The notes below the pieces were generated by a model that was given only the letters and a program-made list of their open reading frames with translations, was not told the DNA's origin and made no database searches. A stretch of 64,000 nt of DNA from Stictocephala bisonia (Eukaryota > Arthropoda > Insecta > Hemiptera > Membracidae), in the NCBI GenBank assembly GCA_035578905.1, contig JAQJVL010000002.1:9734717-9798716 (forward strand), in the 5' to 3' direction. How positions within the stretch are numbered: position 1 is the stretch's first letter; every line of letters begins with the position of its first letter. Of the stretch, positions 35,740 through 47,809 are shown piece by piece. The translations under genes and the position numbers were made by a program.

Positions 35740-36948
35740 AAAACTGTATTCGGACAAGACTTAAATAAATTTATCCAAATTTTTCAGCGTTCAAAATGAT
35801 GTGCCACATAATGTTTGTTGTCATTTTAAATCTTCTAGTTCTAGCCCGTGACACTGTGTTTCGTGCACACCCTGTATTGTAAATGTGATAAGTCTGTGCC
35901 TTTCGCCATATGAGATTGATTGGTGTTACAGTTTATTATATTGCTCTATGTCAAACGGTTCAACCACAGGGTGGTCTGAAACACGCTGTTTATTTTCTCC
36001 TGACTTCTAAAACTAAGACAAAATATGTGGTTAAAATGCAGTTGGATTTGACTACTCTATGCTGGATGGTGCTGTTAAGTAAGTTATATGGGTAAGGCCA
36101 GGTCAAATTAGGGTAATTCATGTTGGTATAACAATTTTATATTTATTGGAAAGTTTTTTTATGAATTAGTTACTTATGTATTTTGCAAATGTATTATTAC
36201 CCGCATTATTTAAACATTTGCAAGGACATCACGGATACATCCAGCTATCCTAGGATAAATATTGACAAAATTTAGAAGGCTGACAATACATATAATTTAA
36301 TTTTAAACTATATTTCCGGCTCATATTACAAAAATCAACAAGATTGTTTTATATTTTAATACATTTTTATAAATTACCAATAAAAAATCACTTTTTTACA
36401 CAGCCTTTCACCAACAATAAAAACCAATACAAATTTTTATTTGGTTATAAATAAAACAAGATAAAGAGTTTGAAAAACGTAAGTAAATAATTAAAAGAAT
36501 ATAGGAATAAAGATATTGTAAATTGTTAACTTTATATACATCGTATTGTGTATAAATATTGTAAAAAAAGTGTATTTATTGGTAATTTGTAAAATTAAAA
36601 AAATTTAAGAATACCAATATCAACTTTATCTCAAATTGACAAAGATTGTTTTCGTTAGAAAAAAAAACTGCATTTTTCTCATGAGTAGAGGGCATAGTAT
36701 AAATGTGCAACTACCCCAGTAGTAATGAACATGTAAGGGAATATCGAAACCATCTTTACCAATGTCACTTGAACATGAATGAACAAAGAGGCACGTAAGA
36801 AAATAACAACAAAGTAGGCCTAACCTGCTGTAATTAATGTGTTAAACTTAACAGATGATCGTTCATATCCTGTTAGACAGAGAATAGGCAGAGCATTTTT
36901 TTTAAGCTGGATCAATAATGTACCGTATGGTGGGATATACATCTCCAT
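35740..36948. other. AT-rich spacer, nothing recognised
   Basis: The frame 35910-36095 has no recognisable domain. Confidence 0.5.
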
Positions 36949-37257
36949 GGTACCTGAAATAGAAGAAGACGGTGGGTATTATCACGCGCATCTCTCATGA
37001 CGTCACAAGGGCGAAGTGAGAGCTGAGTGGGGGGGGGGGGAAGAAACATACACACACTCAAAAATACTTGATTTACCGTATTACAATTACAGCTAAGTGG
37101 TGAATACTTTCTTGGTATTTAACCGAAAGCTTCGATGTGATTTGAAGATTTAGTTACCAGTATTTGATATAAACATAAAACCAGCAGATTTCACCCTTGT
37201 GACGTCACAGTCTAATGCGCAGCCACAACGTGATACCTACCGGCTGTTCCAGTTACC
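36949..37257. mobile_element. MITE-like inverted-repeat element with a CRE octamer in each arm
   Basis: The arms run about 36949-37025 and 37185-37257. Left: GGTACCTGAAATAG, CGGTGGGTATTATCAC, GCGCAT, TGACGTCACAAGGGCGAAG. Right, reverse-complemented: GGTAACTGGAACAG, CCGGTAGGTATCACG, GCGCAT, TGACGTCACAAGGGTGAAA. Each arm holds a perfect TGACGTCA. A G run (37030-37041) interrupts the centre. No coding capacity. Confidence 0.75.
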
Positions 37258-38607
37258 GAGTTCCTTTCTAACTCTTTACCAAATAACTAAAATTCCTATG
37301 GAGAACTTAAATGGTACCCATAAGACAAATGAATACTTTTGTAATGTTAGATTGACGCCGTTATTTCATTAGAAATATATTACTGATTGATTAGCTTAAC
37401 TATTTACAAAATAGAATAGCTTATTTAAAACTATATGTAACATAAATTAAAACACAATTATATTACACATTACACATCTCATCTAGTAGGAATATTTGTA
37501 CCAGTAGTTTGGTTAGTTAATGACTCTGCCACTACAACTGCCTTATAATTCGTTACATTTACATGGAACTACACTAGCGCTTCACAATTGACCACAAAAC
37601 AGCTGAAAATTAGAGAAACATTTTGCATTGAATGAGAAATATATTTATATAATTAATGGTTTTTATCACTGTGTCATAAAATATACAAAACATATGGAAA
37701 CACTTTCATGAAAACCATTTTTTTAACTTGATAATATTTGTTTATATAATTTTGTTCCATAAAGTATAATTTTTTATCAGAATAGTTTACTTCAAACCAA
37801 TAAATAGCGAAAAATAATTTGTTCAATTTATTTTTGAACGAAAATTTTCGCTCAACTCCTTGTGGGTCGTCCCCCTGAAAAGATGAAATGTCACTAATGG
37901 AGTCAAAAAGTATGTTATTTGTAACCAAGATCATGTACGATTGTACGTGTAACCAAGACTTCAATTTTATAAGTAAAGTCATACAAAAGTTGTGAAAGTG
38001 TTTCCATATTTTTTCCACCCTTTATATTGTGAAACATTTAAAATCAAAAGTTCTCCTCAAACATAAAGAAATTAGATATTACAAAAAAATAGTTTTAATT
38101 TCCTTATGAGCAATTAACTGCATATAAAAAAAATGTCAAAATTTTGGATTAAATCAGTTTGATTTTTATATTTAAAAGCTGAAGTTGATATAGTGATAGT
38201 AAGGAAAGGAAATGTATAGACATGAAAAAAGTAATTGCACGTTTGTAATTATTTCAGGATAAATAACATTTCTGAGTAAAGTACGTGTAGAACAGCTTGA
38301 TGTAAGCAGACAGGACTTTGTAATGAGAGTTGTAACTTAGCGACAAGCTCATCTGCAGGAAAAAGTATGCGGCGTACACTTTCCCTAACTTTCTCCGTCA
38401 GGTTAGTGCTATGTGCTTTAAAACGCCTGACACAGCACATGATTTTCCCTATTTCTCTCTATATCCTCTGATACGAGACGCCGACACAACTCTGTGCGTA
38501 TATTCATGACGAGCATGTACTGTAGCCGCATGCGAGATGATACCATAGTCATAGCTTATATCATTTTTGAAGGCGATTCACGTCGTCAAGTTAGCTTTGT
38601 GTTTATT
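37258..38607. other. AT-rich spacer, nothing convincing
   Basis: The 114-codon minus frame at 37674-38018 contains no recognised domain, is Lys/Phe/Ile-rich as expected of AT-rich DNA, and is not called. Confidence 0.45.
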
Positions 38608-39290
38608 AACGAAATACACAAGACAACGACACAAAAAATACTTCTAAGTCTTCAGACCAAAACTGTATCACCAGTGAAATTGCTGGGTATTCACCTTGAC
38701 CAGAAGTTGAGTTGGTGTGAACATATTAGTCACTTGAATAAGAAGTTGTCCAGAGTTGTTGTTCATAGTTGTCTTTTTGTTCTGGAAACTAAGGGATTTT
38801 CTCACTATTGAATATTTAAGAATAACCTACTTTGAACTTTTTCAGTCACACATCTCGTATGGTCTGTTGAGGCACTCATCTAAAGTCCACGATAATCTTC
38901 TGATGCAGAAAACCTCATTAGAATAATTTGTAGAGCTGAATTTCTTAAACATTGCAGGCCCTTTTTTATAAATATGACAATCTTAACAGTTATAAATTTA
39001 CATATATATAATATATATCACAGTTTAATACATGTTTAAAATAACGTCTCTTATTATGCCACTAGAAAAAATATTCATAGACATGACACCAGAAACAAAG
39101 ACAAGATTGATATATCTACTCACAGACTCTCTAAAACCGGTTCTTCACATCAATTAAGTTGCGTTAAATTCTTTAACAAACTACCCCTTTCTGCCAGAAC
39201 CACTCCTACTAGCTGTATTAAGAATAAATTATATTTTTGGTTGTTACTTAATAGCATTGATGAGTGTTTAAGCTCTATTGTTGTTATTGT
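38608..39290 (+). pseudogene. CR1/Jockey-type reverse transcriptase, C-terminal part, decayed
   Basis: In the frame of 38494-38811, from about 38608: VKLLGIHLDQKLSWCEHISH, the conserved segment after the RT active site. Then, across frameshifts, come TYFELFQSHISYGL, RIICRAEFLKHCRPFF, RHDTRNK and KFFNKLPLSART. These correspond in order to the C-terminal blocks (Y...SH..YG, RII...CR.LF, HDTR, FN.LP) of CR1/Jockey-like ORF2 proteins and run parallel to the copy at 58934-59643. At least three breaks make it dead; the FADD core and everything upstream are missing. Confidence 0.8.
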
Positions 39291-39719
39291 TTTATAAACC
39301 TAATATGAATTGTATGTTTATATATATGATTAAATAGTTTTTTAATTAGCATAATACGTGTTGGTACATATACAGTACAAGTAAACGTCACACAAATTTC
39401 TTACAGTATAAGCTCAAAAATACTACAATACAATTACAAAATGCACAAATATTATGGTGATCGATTTCGGTGAAACACGCTCACCAACCTTAACCACAGA
39501 AGAAGAATGATTCTTTTGTGAATCATAGAATAGAAAATTAACTATTATACAGATTTGTTGTGTGACATCATGTCGGGATTTATTGCTTAGTAAATACGAT
39601 ATTTTTAAGACCATGTGTCTACAATGGACAGTGTGAAATTTTATATTTTGCTTAATTTTTTTGAAAGTGAATGGCCATTTTTAACAGTAGTATTAAAAAA
39701 CTTTCCCAATATGCAAATA
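39291..39719. other. AT-rich spacer, nothing recognised
   Basis: Probably includes the 3' UTR of the element at 38608-39290; no boundary is visible. Confidence 0.45.
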
Positions 39720-40035
39720 TGAGGGGTTAACGAGTTTTAAGAGTGTACATGAATGAGTGTAGTCATTGTTACTAACTGATGTTTACTATTCCTTAAAAGG
39801 GCTATTTATTAATAGCCAGGTAAACTAGGGCTACATACCATTTCACGTGGAATCCGAACCACTTTGTATTGTTATAATTTTTAGCTAATTGACAAGCTTC
39901 ATACTCAGGTCTCTTCCCTTCACCACATCCAGACGCTGACTATCACCCAACTTGGAGATCCCGGATTTCCCTAGTATTGTAATCGTCGATGGCAACCATT
40001 GAGCGAGTCAGTATTAAGAGGACCGAGTATAGAAC
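39720..40035 (-). mobile_element. Dispersed SINE-like repeat (2545 family)
   Basis: Reverse copy: AATAGCCAGGTAAACTAGGG, CACGTGGAATCCGAACCAC, TTTTTAGCTAATTGACAAGC, CGATGGCAACCATTGAGCGA and AGGACCGAGTATAGAACC align with 19080-19330 reversed. Confidence 0.8.
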
Positions 40036-40259
40036 CTATTGCCTAATATTTCATACTCTTTTTTAAAATACTTGCATGATTCCAACTCGTGGCAAAATTT
40101 TTGCAAGTTGATTTTTTATTTTATAATTAATGTTAAATTATAATTGTATTAAACCTGCTTTAAAAGATTTATAAATAAATAATTAGCATGCCAACTAAAT
40201 AACTCACACATGTCATCCAGTTTGCTTGTTTATCCAACAAAGAGGGCAAATGTTGTTTC

Positions 40260-40500
40260 TCTCGTTATACAAGGCCTTTGTTTCCTTCACTTTGCGTATG
40301 AAAGTGAAGAGAACATGCGCTTCATTCCCTAACCAAGTCAGCCTTTGTCCTTGGTTTACATTCTGTCTTTGGAAAATTGAGGAGAACTTGCTTAACTCAC
40401 TAACCCAGACAGAGTTTGTCCCTGATATACTTACTGTACATGTTACTCTCTATGGAAAACGGAGAGAAAATGCTAATTTTTTATCCCAATTTCAAAATGT
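40260..40500 (+). repeat. Degenerate ~75-bp tandem repeat, about 3 units
   Basis: ATGAAAGTGAAGAGAACATG, GGAAAATTGAGGAGAACTTG and GGAAAACGGAGAGAAAATGC start successive units that each continue with a CACTAACCCA-type and TTTGTCC(C/T)TG-type block. The 95-codon frame 40226-40513 spans the repeat; no domain seen. Confidence 0.5.
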
Positions 40501-40854
40501 GTTAGTTCGTTAAAAATGTTGAGTCATGTAGATGAATTAAATAAAATGTTTGCTTTTTCCACGAGATTAAAAATAGTTCATTATACTATTTTTTGTTTCA
40601 TTGGAAATGTCTCAAATTTGATGCTATATAATAAATTTCGCAATTCTCGTAATAATAACTTTCATTATTTCTTTCGTAATAATTTGTATTATTATGATAT
40701 ACATCTCAAACAATTAATAACTTGATAAGCTATACTCTCAAAATAGACAACACTTTTTAGGATGAACTAAAGCAAAGATAAGAGTCTTTATCTTTTTTTA
40801 TCTTTAAATAAAACTTAACTCGTCAGTTACCATGGGTCATAAGGCCTGTGCGTG

Positions 40855-40965
40855 AACTTTAACGAGTGAAGTACCGACCGTTGGCTCAGTGAGAATTAGA
40901 ACCTTGGAAAACTCCCTCAGCAGTACAAAGCCTTAGCCACTGAGCCACCATGCTGGCAAGAGTAT
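40855..40965 (-). mobile_element. tRNA-derived SINE, second type
   Basis: Minus-strand A box TGGCTCAGTGG (40937-40947) and B-box-like GGTTCTAATTC (40893-40903), followed by AACGGTCGGTACTTCACTCG, shared with 28820-28925. The head resembles a class-I tRNA, but the tail shows it is a SINE. Confidence 0.75.
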
Positions 40966-41149
40966 TTTTTTTCTTTCACAAAAGAAAACTTTCTAAGGAA
41001 AATTCTGGCAGGAAAGAACCTTTGTTCAATGTTGTTCGGTTTTTAATAGAATAGCAACATTTCATGGTTTCAAATTTTATTCATGACGTTCAGTCCTAAT
41101 ATTTAAAAATAACATGAATAAATTGAATATATAAAGTACATATTTTAAT

Positions 41150-42205
41150 TGAAAATAACGTTCAGGTTAGTATAAACATTGCGGACTGATTGTGGTCAAT
41201 TTACATTTGTTCGTAACTAGTTAAATAACATTTATAAGGTACAAAACGGATCTAAAATGTATGTTCTGATTAGTAAAAACCCTGCTGACTGTCAGTTATC
41301 AATTTACATTGGTTTGTGACTAGTAAAATTGCATTTATAAAATACAAAACTGAATTAAAAGTACGGTTTGATTGTTATAAACACTGCTGACTGTCAGTCA
41401 TCAATTTACATTGGTTTGTGACAAGTAAAATTACATGTATAAGGTACAAAACGGATCTAAAATGTACGTTCAGATTAGTAAAAACACTGCTGACTGTCAG
41501 TCATCAATTTACATTGGCTTGTGACTAGTCAAATTGCATTTATAAAATACAAAACTGAATTAAAAGTACGGTTTGATTGTTATAAACACTGCTGACTGTC
41601 AGTCATCAATTTACATTAGTTTGTGACTAGTAAAATTACATTTATAAGGTACAAAACGGATCTAAAATGTACGTTTAGATTAGTAAAAACACTGCTGACT
41701 GTCAGTCATCAATTTACATTGGTTTGTGACTAGTCAAATTGCATTTATAAAATACAAAACTGGATTAAAAGTATGGTTTGATTGTTACAAACACTGCTGA
41801 CTGCTTTTAGTTAATTTAAATTGTTTTTGTGACTTGTTAAGTTGCAACTGTAAAGTACAAAAAAATAACTGAAAAGTACGGTCTGATTGATATAAATATC
41901 ACTTACTGTCAGTATTCAATATACACTGATTTTGCGACTTGTTAAATTGTGTTTATAATGTACAAAACTGAACTAAAACTTACGGTTTTATTGGTATAAA
42001 CACTGCTGCTGACATTAATCAATTTAAATTGCATTTGGGTCTTGGTAAATTTGATAAAATACATAATTGAATTAAAAAGTACTTTCTGATTGTTAAAAAC
42101 ACTACTAATTTTGTGGCCAATTTACATTGGTTTGTGACATTTATAAATTACAAAACTGAACTAAAAAGTACGGTATTATTGGTATAAACACTTCTGACAG
42201 TCAGT
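41150..42205 (+). repeat. Dimeric ~102-bp satellite, about 10 units
   Basis: CTGACTGTCAGT recurs at about 41285, 41387, 41490, 41592 and 41695. Two unit types alternate: type A has GGTACAAAACGGATCTAAAA and type B has AATACAAAACTGAATTAAAA, giving a ~205-bp higher-order repeat. Units after about 41800 are more diverged and irregular. It is followed by a (CA)n run at about 42263. Confidence 0.92.
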
Positions 42206-42689
42206 TAAAAGGGAATTCTAATGCACGACACTGTAAATTCTGTTACATGTAATGATAATAAACACACACACACACAGACACAATTAAAAATCCTTTTTTA
42301 TTATTTGAATTATATTAAATGTCAAACACAGTTATTATATTCTGCATCAAAACGGGTCAAAGAACGTGCTAAGTTGTTACGTTACGTTTTGAATCTGACA
42401 GTATCAAACATCAAATACCTTACTGTCACGCGACTTACGAAATGTTGAGTTATACATGGTGATTATAACACAATGTTTCGTAAATATATTGTTAAATGGA
42501 GAGAAGTAACAAGTCTCCACTAAGTGAAAAATATTATCTACTGTGAAAATTAAAGACGTATGTTATTAGTATTAAATGTTAGTAATAATAAAGACACAAT
42601 GTTCAAGTACTGAATACTTCATACTACAATTGGTTTGTTGGTATAACAATGTTATTTTACGTCAGTGAATCGTAATATTGATATTATAC
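42206..42689. other. AT-rich spacer, nothing recognised
   Basis: The 75-codon frame at 42221-42448 has no recognised domain. Confidence 0.5.
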
Positions 42690-42990
42690 TATTCCAGTAG
42701 GTTCGGATGTTTTCTAAGGAAGAGATCTCGATCAAGCATGTCGGTTAGTTACAAATCAGACCAGTTCTACATGGTTCAGATTCCACGTTGAGCCGCAGGT
42801 CATTTAGTTGACCTGACAGTTGGGATATTATCAAATGGTCCTTTCTAGACATAACACACACTAAACTAAGTTGTTAAGTTGACGGTTAGTTAGTCATCCA
42901 CACACATTCTATACGCTCATGTGTGTATTCACGTTCGCCTTAAAATACACACAAGCTATGTCAGTCTCAAATCTGATGAGGATTAAAGGT
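42690..42990 (+). mobile_element. Dispersed SINE-like repeat (2545 family), 3' two thirds
   Basis: TAGGTTCGGATGTTTTCTAA, GTCGGTTAGTTACAAATCAG, GGTCATTTAGTTGACCTGAC and AAAATACACACAAGCTATG align with 19180-19410. Confidence 0.8.
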
Positions 42991-44362
42991 ATTACATTTT
43001 ATACGTCGTTATTTTAACCTTGATAAAATATTGTTATATTTACGTAAGAAAGTTTACAAAAATATTGTAAAAATAACTAGTATATAAAACATTTGAAATT
43101 ATGAATATAAAATCTCTAGTTAAAATTAATCAATGTTATTGGTTAAATTGATAATACTTTTCTAAATAAAATGTAAGTATTACCCTCCAACACTTGGTAA
43201 TTATGCACTTTCTTGCCACCTCTGAAAATACGATTTCATGATGAAAAAGTGGTGAAATTTGAGTTTACATTTCTTAAGGAGTTTGATTTTATCCGCGGAA
43301 AACTCGATTTAACGAAAAATCGAAAAATAGTTATTTATCTGATAGTGAAAAAACTAAATTTTTTTAAATTCGTTACTTTTCAACAACTTATTTTTCATTT
43401 CTCGTGTTTTTTATGGTCATATATAACTGGTTTTGAAGTAAAATTATGTTTTAAACTCGAAAAATGCATTTTTTACTGACATAACCAAACATAACCTAAC
43501 TTATCCTAATTGTCTATTTTCTCAACAAAAATTCGTAATTTTCGTTAAATTCGAGTGTTAGGCCTCCGTGACGGCCTACCTGCCGTCACTCCGGCGGGAA
43601 TATAGGTGAATTCGGTTTTTGTGATTAATAGTTGTTGTATATAATGATCTCGTAATGGCCGCTAATCACGATTCACCGCGATGGTAGTTTTTCCGTTATA
43701 TCTTGAGAGATATTAGTAATAGAACAAAGTAGATTTCAAATTTGTATTCAGCGTAAAAAACACATAAAAATATGATTAAAATATCATTTAAATTAACGGA
43801 AATATGATAAAAATACTAAAAGTTTTGACATTGGTTTTTCAATTTTTTTTCGGTAAAATACGTTATTTCCAGGGAATAAACAGCATGTCTCGTGAAGATA
43901 TAGCCAATTCTAGACAAATTTCAAACAAAATGTACCAAATTTGTTTGGTTGCAAGAAACTGCATAAATACCATTTTTTTTTTTTTTTTTAGTTTATTGTT
44001 GATTTGATGATTCAATCATTGATTAGTTAGCAGCAACAGCTTGAAGACAGTTTGAAGTAGGGAATCGTTTAAATCGTTTTGAACGTGTTTTAAGGAAGAA
44101 GGATTTCTCTAAAACATATTGAAGAGTCAGTCTGACACTGCCTATATGTATTATCAAGTAATTCATTCCACTCGATCCAATGTGTGAATTTATTCTAGTT
44201 TTAGGGTCTAATTCCTTTAACTGTTCGCAAAACCCAAACTGTTTCTATTACCGAATATCCATAAAGGAATATGAAAGATGTTACAGGACGTATTAAAAAC
44301 TCATTATACAATATGTCTTAGGCGCTACAATATGTCCATAAAAACCCACAAAGATATTGTGT
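42991..44362. other. AT-rich spacer with one GC-rich hairpin
   Basis: GTGACGGC-CTACCT-GCCGTCAC (43568-43589) is a perfect 8-bp stem in an otherwise AT-rich stretch. The 88-codon frame 43213-43479 shows no domain. A T run lies at about 43973-43989. Confidence 0.5.
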
Positions 44363-44388
44363 AGGTTAGGTTAGGTTAGGTTACATTA
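44363..44388 (-). repeat. Short interstitial TTAGG-type telomere-like repeat
   Basis: GTAGGTTAGGTTAGGTTAGG is about four units of the arthropod TTAGG/GGTTA telomere motif. Similar but imperfect runs occur near 25705, 28455 and 43485. It may be chance or a scar of element insertion. Confidence 0.6.
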
Positions 44389-45424
44389 CAAATGAAGCTA
44401 ATAAAAACACGTCTTGTAAATATATAAGTAGTTTAGGTAGTGATTGGCATAGAAAAAGTTTCTGTTTGACGAACAGCTAAAGGAGGAATTTGACCAATTT
44501 TAGAGTTCGCCAACAACAAAGCACAACAAAGCAATAACACTAAACAATATTGCTTTGTTTTTGGTTTTGATAGTAGTTTTCAAGCATTTTTGTTTTCCAA
44601 CCAAACAACCTCAGTTATAGTCAAGCATATGTATAGCGATCATACGTATTATACGTCATTTTAAAAGATTTTTCTGTACATACTGCAACTTATACAAGAC
44701 AGTATTTTTATCAAGGCCATTGAATTATATTCCGACTGTGTGATTATCTTTTGCTTTTAATTAATGACAAAGAGTAAGTTGGCAACAAAAACTCACGTCA
44801 TTCTTATAAATAATTATCAATCTGTATGTATTTATTTATCGATAACATTTGATAATGAAAATTGCTAAACAATTAATCTATTTTAAATACTCAAATAATA
44901 ATGGAGATGTAAATCAATTTATATTGAGATAAAATTATGAAATGGCATAGGCCACTTTATTGACTGAATACTATGGTAAGGCATTTAAATAACTAAAACG
45001 ATAATTTAATGTGTACTTGTTTTTCTTCGTGCGCAAACCGTTGTTCTTAATCAACTAAATAAAAAGCTATTTTAACTCTCGGTCAATAATGCATTTCCTT
45101 TAATGATATTTTGTCAATAGAATACTAATACAAAGATTTATTACAACAAACATATCAGAAGTAATTTATCCAAACAAATCAGCATACATATGTCTAGTTA
45201 CAACTAAATTTACTAAACGGACTTGTCGATGTAGGTGTGTTGCAAAGAGTGATATATTTGCATAGTATATTTTCTTTGATTTTCCCCTACTAAAAAAGTT
45301 TATTTTATAAGAAATAATTAGTTTTCTTTAGATTGTTCCCAATATTTTAAAAGCACATATGAAACTATTGAAAAATACGAAGGCAAACGTCTTAAAAGTT
45401 TAATAGAAAAGAACACTTACTCAC
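44389..45424. other. AT-rich DNA, probable intron on the minus strand
   Basis: If the splice donor at 45424/45425 is real, this stretch is the beginning of an intron of a minus-strand gene. No downstream exon was recognised in it. Confidence 0.35.
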
Positions 45425-45800
45425 CTTTTCACAAAATAATCCAGGTATTTTCAAAACTCAAATGACTGAAACTTCATCATGGTCCAGAAAATCGATGCCG
45501 CGTTGATTTGAGGTTATGTTCTGCTTTGCGCACGCCAAACAATACGAGGCAGCTGTAAACACCAGGAAAAGGACTAGAACAGACCAACTTTGACACTGTA
45601 CTTCACTCAACAACTCCCTTGAACTTTGTGAACACACGTGAGGGTGTCGGACTCGGCGTCTGTTGCGTTCCCGGTGTTGCGCGCCACTCGCAGAGCACGT
45701 CTGAGCTGGTCAGTGTAAGGTAGCGTCAGAGCAGCGACGCCATGCGCACCGCGACTGCACACGCTAGAGTAAAACCACGTGATCAATACCCTGCCTTGCA
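45425..45800 (-). promoter_or_regulatory. CpG-dense promoter and non-coding first exon, candidate
   Basis: About 17 CpGs fall within roughly 45650-45785, against near absence in the surrounding AT-rich DNA. Two perfect E-boxes (CACGTG) lie at 45635-45640 and 45776-45781. Reading leftward on the minus strand the sequence stays GC-balanced and ends with GTGAAAAG|GTGAGTAAGTG, an almost ideal splice donor (exon end 45425). All three frames close before the donor, and the frame with a hydrophobic VLVLFLVFTAASYCLACA stretch has no ATG, so the exon is most simply a 5' UTR exon. A short upstream frame (ATGGCGTCGCTGCTCTGA) lies in it. No TATA box is evident. The coding exons and gene identity are unknown. 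Confidence 0.5.
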
Positions 45801-46249
45801 GTGAGTCAGCACCTAGGGGGAAAATTGATATCGATCGAAATCCTTTTATCCTTCAAATGAAAAGTTTCAAATAACCAACTCCTGCATAAACATTTAATTA
45901 AAACAGGCATGTAAAAATATTACAATAAAATTGTATTTCAAAATAAAGAAATGAAAATAGAAAGATTTTTTAGCGTGAGTACGATTTTTTTATTGGTAGA
46001 AGTGTGGGTTGGGATTATAGAGATTTTTTTATTTACTATTTTTAAGTACAGTTCCTCACTTTACATAACAAATATATTATAAAAGTATATTAAAAATTCA
46101 TTATTTTAATGAGTATCTTTTAAGAATAAAGAAAGACTTGACGTCATTTTATATGCACTAATATTAAAAAAATCTTATATTTTAAAATTAAATAATTTTA
46201 CAAAATATCTCATTATTTTTACTTTTGTAACTTATTTACTTATTTTACT
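45801..46249. other. AT-rich spacer, nothing recognised
   Basis: Upstream of the candidate promoter; no feature recognised. Confidence 0.5.
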
Positions 46250-46570
46250 AGTCCTCTAAAGGGGGTTGTTGTTTTACAGTTCCTTTAATAGGGAGTTGTC
46301 GTTTTTCGAGTCCTCCTGGTAAGGTTTCGTGTTTTTCGAGTCTTCCTGGTGGGATTCTTTTTGTCCTTGTGGTGTTGTTTTTTGAGTCCTCCTGATAGGG
46401 GTTTTTCTTTTTCGAATAATCCTGTTCTATCCTGGTGGGGCTTGATGTTTTTCGGGTCTTCCTGGTAGGGTTTTTTTGTTTTCGAATTCTCCTGATGGCT
46501 GTTGTTCTCTTTCGAGTCCTGTTAGGGATTGTTCTTTTCCGAGTCCTCTTAGGAGTTGTTATTTTTAAAC
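46250..46570 (+). repeat. Degenerate ~30-bp minisatellite, about 10 units
   Basis: Variants of TTTTTCGAGTCCTCCTGGTA + GGGTTGTTG recur across the interval with frequent indels. The 61-codon frame 46435-46620 is repeat-derived. Confidence 0.75.
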
Positions 46571-47299
46571 TTCATTTAATATATGTAATCAAGTTTGGAT
46601 GTGCTACAAATAAACATTAATTAGTTTAACATTATTGATAGACGTTTTGCTGGTAAATTTGTTGTAAAATTTAAAATTTAGATCAATATTTAAATTTATA
46701 ATTTTTTTTATTTTATAATCTTACCTTATATCTTCAAATTTACATCTATATACTATACTTTACAATTTGTATTAACTAAAAAACAATTGATATTTGGTAA
46801 GTCTATAATAGTTTTAAACATTCAATAATATTTTCTGACTATAATATTTAATCAGCTTCAATATCGGGAAGATGTTTCTTTTCCTCACAAGGGCTCCTCA
46901 AATCCACCATTTCCTTGAGATGTTTTTCTTTCATCGCCATACTTCTTCAGTTTTTTACCGAACGCAACAATATTCATATTTACTTTCGATTTACCATGTT
47001 GTCACAACGTATAGCCGACAATTTTTATCGGAAGTGAAATGATTTGAGTCTTCGTTTGACTTTAACTCACTCTTGTATCCGATAAAGGGCCTGAAATAAT
47101 GCTAAAATGTTATCATGTATCAACTTTGGATATTTATTAAATAACATTTTTCTGTGTTTTCTTTTCCTTTAACCTCTTTAATTTAAGTTGAATTTAAGTC
47201 TCAAAGATCATACACTGATAAAGTGTACCTTTTCTTTATTGTAGCCTGCAAGTAAGTACGGCCCAAACAAATATTTTGGTGTTCTAGTCAGCCCTGTCA
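46571..47299. other. AT-rich spacer, nothing recognised
   Basis: No coding or repeat signal recognised. Confidence 0.5.
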
Positions 47300-47365
47300 T
47301 TTTTTAGGTTAAGTGTAAGAGAGAACCTAATAGTCCTAACCTTGCCTCGATAAATAAAGCATTTT
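47300..47365 (+). mobile_element. Tail fragment of the 5S-derived SINE
   Basis: TTAGGTTAAGTGTAAGAGAG, AACCTAATAGTCCTAACC and TTGCCTCGATAAATAAA align with the 3' tail of the 27195-27432 element read on its own strand (CTAGGTTAAGTGTTAGAGAG, CCCTAACTTCGCCTGGTAAA). Confidence 0.6.
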
Positions 47366-47809
47366 TTATTTCATTGTACCATTTCTGAGAAAGGGAGTAG
47401 CCAGACTAGTTGTGGCTGGCTTCTAAATGGAAAACCACTTTCAAACTCAACTCAAAACTCTCCGAATACTATAATAATTGAAATATTACACAATTTTAAG
47501 GGGAAAATTACTACGTAGAGAGAAATTAAACATCACAGAACAGTGTACAATGTTAACTACAAAGGATACAAATACTTTAGGGATTGGTTCTGCTAAACCA
47601 AATTTATCATCCTCAGACCGGAAAGGAACCACAAATTAATCCTTTCTTAAACTTGAGATTGGGAAATATGGTTTACTGAACTCTATCACTGAACTGCGAT
47701 ACTTTATTTACAATATTTTAACCTGTTACACTTAAATAATAGTTCAATTGGAAATAAATTAACAATCGGATTGAATTTGTTTTCAGTTATATTTCGTGTT
47801 CTTGTAAGG

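Noticed and set aside
37674..38018. 114-codon minus-strand frame
   Set aside because: Composition is as expected from AT-rich DNA; no domain, no codon signal and no neighbours support it.
40226..40513. 95-codon plus-strand frame
   Set aside because: It spans a degenerate ~75-bp tandem repeat and has no domain.
43213..43479. 88-codon plus-strand frame
   Set aside because: Lys/Phe/Ile-rich chance frame in AT-rich DNA with no recognisable motif.
45463..45600. Secreted protein start (hydrophobic VLVLFLVFTAASYCLA stretch) in the candidate first exon
   Set aside because: There is no ATG in that frame upstream within the open stretch, and the frame stops before the splice donor. Kept only as a remark on the non-coding exon.
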